From: Blautia sp.
GTDB lineage: Bacteria; Bacillota; Clostridia; Lachnospirales; Lachnospiraceae
NCBI GenBank assembly: GCA_030841965.1
Contig: JAUUSJ010000001.1
Span: 1 to 64,000, forward strand
Length of the DNA: 64,000 nt
Direction: 5' to 3'
This document shows, in pieces, positions 59,028-64,000 of the stretch. The notes under the pieces were generated by a model. The model saw only the letters and a list, made by a program, of their open reading frames with translations. It made no database searches and had not been told where the DNA came from. A program made the position numbers and the translations under genes. Position 1 is the stretch's first letter, and each line of letters starts with the position of its first letter.

Positions 59028-59783
59028 ATGACAAAACTAATGATGCATGGATGTAATGGCTTTATGGGTCAGGTAATTACACAGCTTGTCGATGAGATGG
59101 AGGATGTCGAGATTGTCGCAGGTGTGGATATTAATACAGAGGCCAAAAGCGGATATCCAGTATTTGGAAGCTTAGAGGAATGCGATATCGCTGTCGATGT
59201 GATTATTGATTTTGCGTCCGCAAAGGCAGTCGATGGACTTTTAGATTATGCAGTGGAGACGAAGATACCAGTTGTTTTATGTACGACAGGACTGTCTGAT
59301 GAGCAGCTTGCACATGTGGAGGAGGCAAGTAAGAAGGTGGCAATCCTTCGCTCTGCTAATATGTCTCTTGGAATTAATATGTTACTTAAGCTTATCAATG
59401 AGGCGGCCAAAATTCTCGTTCCCGCCAATTTTGATATGGAGATTGTGGAGAAGCACCATAAGAGAAAACTGGATGCTCCTTCTGGAACAGCGATTGCCCT
59501 CGCAGATTCATTAAATGAAGCAGTGAATAATGAATATGCCTATACGTATGACCGCTCCCCACTTCGCCAGCCGAGAGAGAAAAAGGAAATCGGTATCAGT
59601 GCGGTGCGAGGCGGAACCATTGTCGGAGAGCATGAGATTATTTTTGCCGGAACAGATGAGGTAATTGAGTTTAAGCATACTGCTTATTCCAGAGCTATCT
59701 TTGGAAAGGGAGCTATCTCTGCGGCTATTTATTTGGCAGGAAAGCCAGCCGGACTTTATACGATGAGTGATGTGATTGGCTAG
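59028..59783 (+). CDS. dapB: 4-hydroxy-tetrahydrodipicolinate reductase
   Basis: This 251-residue NAD(P)H-dependent enzyme has the N-terminal Rossmann loop HGCNGFMGQVI, the catalytic EKHHKRKLDAPSGTA motif (about 142-156) and the C-terminal RGGTIVGEHEI segment. It acts directly after DapA. The gene lies 73 nt downstream of dapA with AAAAGGAG before the ATG. Confidence 0.97.
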   Translation: MTKLMMHGCNGFMGQVITQLVDEMEDVEIVAGVDINTEAKSGYPVFGSLEECDIAVDVIIDFASAKAVDGLLDYAVETKIPVVLCTTGLSDEQLAHVEEASKKVAILRSANMSLGINMLLKLINEAAKILVPANFDMEIVEKHHKRKLDAPSGTAIALADSLNEAVNNEYAYTYDRSPLRQPREKKEIGISAVRGGTIVGEHEIIFAGTDEVIEFKHTAYSRAIFGKGAISAAIYLAGKPAGLYTMSDVIG

Positions 59784-59914
59784 AAAGCGTTGAGATTTAT
59801 CTATGGAAAGTATTGACCTTTGGGAATTCGATTGGAAAGAGAGGATAATCGGATTCCTAAGAGGTCTTATTTTTTACCAAAATTTCTCTTTCATTGTAAT
59901 TAAGAAAAAAAGGT

Positions 59915-60004
59915 GGTATACTTTATGGAACAGCGAAGCTGTTTTCTCGCCCGAAGGGCATGGAATGCGGTATGCCCTATGGGTATACTTTATGGAACAG
60001 CGAA
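59915..60004 (+). repeat. Short direct repeat with hairpin before nadE
   Basis: A 23-bp sequence starting GGTATACTTTATGG occurs at 59915-59937 and again at 59982-60004. Between them AGGGCAT/ATGCCCT (59955-59978) forms a hairpin. The purpose is unknown; it lies in the 5' leader of nadE. Confidence 0.7.
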
Positions 60005-60034
60005 AAATTTCATTTTAAGAGAGAGGAAAACAGA

Positions 60035-61957
60035 ATGAGAGATGGTTTTATTAAAGTCGGTGCAGCCACTTTAAAAGTAAAAGTGGCAGACCCAGTATAT
60101 AATACAGAGTTGATTTTAAACTCTTATGAGGAGGCAAAGAGAGAGCATGCAAAGATTTTGGTTCTTCCAGAGCTTTGTATGACGGGATATACATGCAGTG
60201 ATTTATTTTTGCAAGAGCCGATGCTTCGAGAAGTAAAAAAACAGTTACTTCGTATTGTGGAGGCGACAAAAGGCTCGGATTTAATGCTCTGGGTTGGACT
60301 TCCGCTTGCTGTGGAGCATAAATTATATAATTGTGCGGCTGCGATTCAAGATGGAAGATTGCTCGGTATTATTCCAAAATACTACCTGCCAAACTACGGG
60401 GAGTTTTACGAGGCAAGACATTTTGCGCAGGGCAAGAAAGAGGTGAAGATGATTCGCATCGGAGGGGAAGAAGTTCCTTTTGGTATGAATATTTTATTTT
60501 GCTGTGAGGAGATGGAGGAGCTTATCGTGGCAGCCGAGATATGTGAGGATTTATGGGCGCCACTTCCACCGAGCACAGTTCACGCTGTAAACGGTGCGAC
60601 GATTATCTGTAATCTATCTGCCAGCGTAGAAACAACGACAAAAGATACGTATCGAAGAAATCTGATTCATTCTCAGTCGGCGAGATTAGTCTGTGGCTAT
60701 ATTTACGCTGATGCGGGGGAGGGAGAATCTACGACAGATGTTGTATATAGTGCTCATAATCTTATCTCTGAGAATGGCTCTTGTATTAAGGAGGCAAAAC
60801 GTTTTATCAATGAGACGATTTATGGAGAGATTGATTTATATCGCCTTGTCGCAGATAGAAGAAAGATGACGACATATTTGCCAGACGGTGAGGCAAATTA
60901 TAAAAAAGTATATTTCTCACTGAAAGAAGAAGAAGTAAAGCTTACGAGGACATTTTCTAGAACGCCTTTTATTCCAAGTCAGAAATTCGACCGAGAAAAA
61001 CGCTGTGAGGAAATTTTGACGATTCAAGCGATGGGATTAAAAAAGAGATTAGAGCATACCCACTGCCAGTCGGCGGTCATCGGGCTCTCAGGAGGGCTGG
61101 ACTCTACGTTGGCGCTTCTTGTCACAGTAATCGCATTTGATAAACTCGGATTAGAGAGGGAGAAAATTCTCTCTGTCACAATGCCTTGCTATGGAACGAC
61201 AGATAGAACGTACCATAATGCTTTGACGTTGGCGAGAACTCTCGGCACAACATTAAAAGAGGTCAATATTATCGATGCGGTGGAACAGCATTTTAAGGAT
61301 ATTGAGCATAAGAAAGAGATTCATGATGTTACCTACGAGAACTCTCAGGCTCGTGAGAGAACGCAAATTTTAATGGATTTGGCAAATCAGTCAAATGGAA
61401 TGGTCATCGGTACTGGCGATATGTCGGAGCTCGCACTCGGATGGGCAACCTATAATGGGGACCATATGTCTATGTACGCAGTCAATGCCTCTGTTCCTAA
61501 GACATTAGTTCGCCATCTGGTTCAGTATTACGCCGATACCTGCGATAATAAGGAGCTAGAGACCGCCCTCTTAGATGTACTTGATACGCCAGTAAGCCCA
61601 GAACTCCTTCCACCAGTGGACGGAGTAATATCTCAAAAGACAGAAGATTTAGTAGGTCCATATGAGTTGCATGACTTTTTCTTATACTATATTATTCGTT
61701 TTGGATTCTCTCCTTCTAAAATTTATCGAATTGCAAGGCAGACTTTCAAGGGAGTTTATAGTGATGAAATCATTTTAAAATGGCTTAGAACCTTCTATTG
61801 GAGATTTTTTGCACAACAGTTTAAGCGCTCTTGTATCCCAGATGGACCAAAGGTCGGCTCAATCGCACTTTCCCCGAGAGGTGATTGGAGGATGCCAAGT
61901 GATGCGAGTGTTTCCTTGTGGTTAGAGGAAGTAAAGAAATTGCAGGCAAAATTGTAG
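60035..61957 (+). CDS. nadE: Glutamine-dependent NAD+ synthetase
   Basis: This 640-residue enzyme makes NAD+ from deamido-NAD+ with ammonia from glutamine. The N-terminal nitrilase-type glutaminase (about 1-290) has the catalytic E (LVLPELCMTG), K (IPKYYLPNYGEFYE) and C (AAEICEDLWAP) triad. The C-terminal synthetase (about 335-635) has the SGGLDSTLAL P-loop. The start at 60035 is preferred over an upstream ATG at 59960 because it has a GAGAGG site and begins at the family's usual MRDGFIKVGAAT. Confidence 0.95.
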   Translation: MRDGFIKVGAATLKVKVADPVYNTELILNSYEEAKREHAKILVLPELCMTGYTCSDLFLQEPMLREVKKQLLRIVEATKGSDLMLWVGLPLAVEHKLYNCAAAIQDGRLLGIIPKYYLPNYGEFYEARHFAQGKKEVKMIRIGGEEVPFGMNILFCCEEMEELIVAAEICEDLWAPLPPSTVHAVNGATIICNLSASVETTTKDTYRRNLIHSQSARLVCGYIYADAGEGESTTDVVYSAHNLISENGSCIKEAKRFINETIYGEIDLYRLVADRRKMTTYLPDGEANYKKVYFSLKEEEVKLTRTFSRTPFIPSQKFDREKRCEEILTIQAMGLKKRLEHTHCQSAVIGLSGGLDSTLALLVTVIAFDKLGLEREKILSVTMPCYGTTDRTYHNALTLARTLGTTLKEVNIIDAVEQHFKDIEHKKEIHDVTYENSQARERTQILMDLANQSNGMVIGTGDMSELALGWATYNGDHMSMYAVNASVPKTLVRHLVQYYADTCDNKELETALLDVLDTPVSPELLPPVDGVISQKTEDLVGPYELHDFFLYYIIRFGFSPSKIYRIARQTFKGVYSDEIILKWLRTFYWRFFAQQFKRSCIPDGPKVGSIALSPRGDWRMPSDASVSLWLEEVKKLQAKL

Positions 61958-61961
61958 TCAG

Positions 61962-62012
61962 AAAAAGGCAGGAAAATAATTTTCCAAGTTTAGAATTATT
62001 TTTCTGCCTTTT
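61962..62012. terminator. Bidirectional terminator after nadE
   Basis: AAAAGGCAG and AAAATAATT (from 61963) pair with AATTATTTT and CTGCCTTTT (to 62012), 18 pairs with one bulge. T-runs are present on both strands for the convergent genes. Confidence 0.9.
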
Positions 62013-62032
62013 ATCCAGTTTTACCAGTATGT

Positions 62033-62476
62033 TTACGATTCTTCCAAGTTCGCTTTCTGTATTGCATTCTTCATCGCCTGCTTTAAAATCGTATTCGTAT
62101 ATTGACTCTCATTTTGGAAGGTCAATTCATCGATATTATCGACTGTCTCAAGCTGTTTATTAATATCATCAATCGTAGGCTGGAGAAGAGGATAGAGCGT
62201 ATTAATCGATTCATCCATATCAGGTATAGAGATAGATTTAATTTTTTGGCGGTCGACGACAACTTTTAGGTCGAGTGTCGTTCCACCGAGATTCATGGTA
62301 GAAGTATATATCCCAGCATTATACTTCATAGTAGGGGTAAGCACCTCCCCTGAGTCATCTTTTGGGAGAAAGAAAAAGATAAGAAGCAAAAGGAGAGCTA
62401 TACCGAATAAGATAAAAAGCAGAGTATAGATTAATTCCTTTGCCTTAAAAATAAATATTTTTGTATTAGAGCTCAT
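62033..62476 (-). CDS. Small membrane protein resembling FMN_bind domain
   Basis: This 147-residue protein has one N-terminal helix (about 16-33) and an outer domain with YNAGIYTSTMNLGGTTLDLKV and VDRQKIKSISIPD, then QYTNTILKQAMKNAI. The pattern parallels the FMN_bind fold of RnfG/NqrC and related lipoproteins, but the SGAT(Y/S)S flavinylation motif is absent, so flavin is probably not attached covalently. I have seen similar Lachnospiraceae proteins without a known function. Confidence 0.6.
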   Translation of the reverse strand: MSSNTKIFIFKAKELIYTLLFILFGIALLLLLIFFFLPKDDSGEVLTPTMKYNAGIYTSTMNLGGTTLDLKVVVDRQKIKSISIPDMDESINTLYPLLQPTIDDINKQLETVDNIDELTFQNESQYTNTILKQAMKNAIQKANLEES

Positions 62477-62598
62477 AGAGATTCTCCTTTATGTTTGAGA
62501 GCAGGATTACTGCGAAACTATTATAATGTATGCAAATGGAAAAAAAGATATGACAAAACTTCGACAGAGGAGACAAGAAAGAGAAAAAGGAGGAGAAA

Positions 62599-64000
62599 AT
62601 GCCATTACAGATGATTTTAGGAAGCAGCGGGAGTGGAAAATCACACCGCATGTATCAACAAATAATACAACAATCACTAGAAAAGCCCGATGAAAATTTT
62701 TTTATTCTCGTTCCAGAACAGTTCACATGGCAGACGCAAAAAGAAGTGATAGAGATGCATCCATGTCATGGAACGATGAATATTGATATGATTAGTTTTC
62801 ACAGGCTTTCTTATCGTGTGTTTGAGGAACTTAGAGAGCAACCGAGAGCCGTTTTGGATGATATCGGAAAAAATATGATAATCAGAAAGCTCCTAGAGGA
62901 GAAGAAAAAGGAATTTAAGATTTTTGGCACATCCGCAGATAAGCCTGGATTTGTCGATGAGATGAAATCTCTGCTCTCCGAATTTTATCAGTACCATATC
63001 GGTGAGAGTGAGATAGATGAGATGATGAAAAAAATTCCCAAAAACACGCTCCTCTCCTATAAATTGCAGGAGGCAAAGCGAATGTTGCAAAGCTTTGAAC
63101 AATTTATGGGAGAGCATTATATCGTAGCAGAGCAGCTTTTGGGATTATTGGCGACAAAGGTGTCAAAGTCAGAGCTTTTAAGAGATAGCACGATTTTGAT
63201 TGATGGATTCACGGGATTTACCCCTGTCCAGTATACCTTACTCGGGGAATTAATGAAGATAGCTAAGCAAATCTATATTACGGTCACAATCGACCCGAGG
63301 GAACAGTTCTTTCGAGATATCAAAGAGTATGAGCTTTTTGCGATGAGTAAGAGAACAATCTTTAAAGTAAAAGAGCTTGCCAAAGAAAATGCAGTAAAGG
63401 TAGAGAGAGATTTTGTCATCGATGAAAAAATCCCGTATCGGTTTTTAGAAAATAAAGAGCTTGCACATTTGGAGAGAGAGTTATTTCGCTATCCATTTCA
63501 GCGTTATAAAAAGAAGACAGAAAATATTCAGATTTTAGTTAGCCAAAATCCAAAGATGGAAGCGTTGATGGTGGCGAGAAAAATCGCTGAGCTTGTGAGA
63601 GAGGAGAAGCTTTCTTACCGCGATATTGCCGTTGTGACTGGAGACCAATCGAGATACGAGAGTAGCCTTGAGCGGGCGTTTGAGAGACTTCATATTCCGT
63701 ATTTTATGGATAAAACAAAGGGGGTATTGAATAATCCGTTGATTGAGAGTATTCGAGCCCTGTTGGCGATGATAGAATATGATTTTTCGTACGATACGGT
63801 ATTTCGATACTTAAAAGCGGGAATGAGCAATATAAGAACTGCTGATGTGGATAGATTAGACTGTTATATTATGGCGACGGGGATTCGAGGTTTTTCTTCC
63901 TGGAAAAAGAAGTTTACGAGAAAGCCAAGGAAATACGAGGAAGAGGAAATCGATTATCTAGATAAATTGAGAGAGAAATTTGTGGAGGAAATTTCTCAAA
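62599..64000 (+). CDS. addB: AddB (RexB) helicase-nuclease subunit, 5' part
   Basis: The gene starts at ATG 62599 after AAAAAGGAGG and runs off the window after about 467 codons. The first residues MPLQMILGSSGSGKSHRMY hold the AddB Walker A, followed by FFILVPEQFTWQTQKEVIE and ILIDGFTGFTPVQYTLL, all typical of AddB. With AddA it processes double-strand breaks for recombination and degrades linear foreign DNA. addA is expected just beyond the window. The C-terminal nuclease and iron-sulphur cysteines are out of view. Confidence 0.93.
   Translation, partial: MPLQMILGSSGSGKSHRMYQQIIQQSLEKPDENFFILVPEQFTWQTQKEVIEMHPCHGTMNIDMISFHRLSYRVFEELREQPRAVLDDIGKNMIIRKLLEEKKKEFKIFGTSADKPGFVDEMKSLLSEFYQYHIGESEIDEMMKKIPKNTLLSYKLQEAKRMLQSFEQFMGEHYIVAEQLLGLLATKVSKSELLRDSTILIDGFTGFTPVQYTLLGELMKIAKQIYITVTIDPREQFFRDIKEYELFAMSKRTIFKVKELAKENAVKVERDFVIDEKIPYRFLENKELAHLERELFRYPFQRYKKKTENIQILVSQNPKMEALMVARKIAELVREEKLSYRDIAVVTGDQSRYESSLERAFERLHIPYFMDKTKGVLNNPLIESIRALLAMIEYDFSYDTVFRYLKAGMSNIRTADVDRLDCYIMATGIRGFSSWKKKFTRKPRKYEEEEIDYLDKLREKFVEEISQ

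Noticed and set aside
59803..60018. 71-residue frame between dapB and nadE
   Set aside because: It crosses the direct repeats and hairpin, has no ribosome site and no recognisable protein features.

Overview
The window comes from a low-GC Gram-positive bacterium, most likely a Lachnospiraceae member (Clostridia). The evidence is strong AGGAGG ribosome sites throughout, a T-box before pheST, a lysine riboswitch before dapA, SleB- and SpoIID-type wall proteins, a FeoA-FeoA-FeoB iron locus, and DUF3793/DUF2325 proteins typical of anaerobic Clostridia. The housekeeping genes are moderately AT-rich. The CRISPR-cas block (about 20.7-30.6 kb) is visibly AT-richer, which suggests acquisition.

Layout. 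0.2-6.2 kb: a VanRS-like two-component system, a large membrane-anchored lipoprotein-like protein and an ABC ATPase/permease pair. 6.4-11.2 kb: SleB-type hydrolase, cupin, cardiolipin synthase, methyltransferase and HslO. 11.3-17.7 kb: an acidic membrane protein, thyX, a solitary r1t-type holin, ilvE, a zinc-ribbon/discoidin-like protein and an M15 peptidase. 17.7-30.6 kb: a defence island with EVE-McrB/McrC and a type I-C CRISPR-Cas locus. Its cas2 sits first instead of last, an in-frame Cas11c start lies inside cas8c, and the array has 21 repeats. 30.9-36.3 kb: a SpoIID-like peptidoglycan-binding protein, then feoA-feoA-feoB, a Cys-rich FeoB partner and a divergent Fur-family regulator. 36.8-41.5 kb: a kinase/TerY-like VWA/PP2C/Sel1 signalling module. 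41.6-46.8 kb: MATE exporter, a DUF3793-flavodoxin-DUF2325 set and a YihY/BrkB protein. 47-55.4 kb: T-box-pheS-pheT, queA, a SpoIID/LytB protein and typA. 56.3-64 kb: a two-OB-fold SSB-like protein, CobA/CobO, lysine riboswitch-dapA-dapB, nadE, a small FMN_bind-like protein and the 5' part of addB.

The most interesting signal is non-coding. A 196-bp element occurs in three complete copies (12035-12230 on minus, 15520-15715, 55632-55827) and one copy cut by the window start (1-69). Each complete copy has 34-nt arms that are complementary within the copy but differ between copies by paired, compensating substitutions. A 5-bp apical hairpin covaries in the same way. This looks like a conserved RNA or DNA fold, not an ordinary MITE. 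All three complete copies lie between divergent genes. Two smaller interspersed hairpin families (GATTG...GCGGAGCAATC and GATACCAGGGTC...) also show compensating changes.

A second regulatory signal is GTTAG-N6-CTAA(T/C). It occurs with identical geometry before feoA, feoB and the DUF3793-flavodoxin operon, which ties the two loci into one probable iron-responsive regulon. One CRISPR spacer shares 18 bp with the window's own M15 peptidase gene, over the codons for the conserved SWGGYW motif. That suggests it was taken from a phage lysin of the same family.
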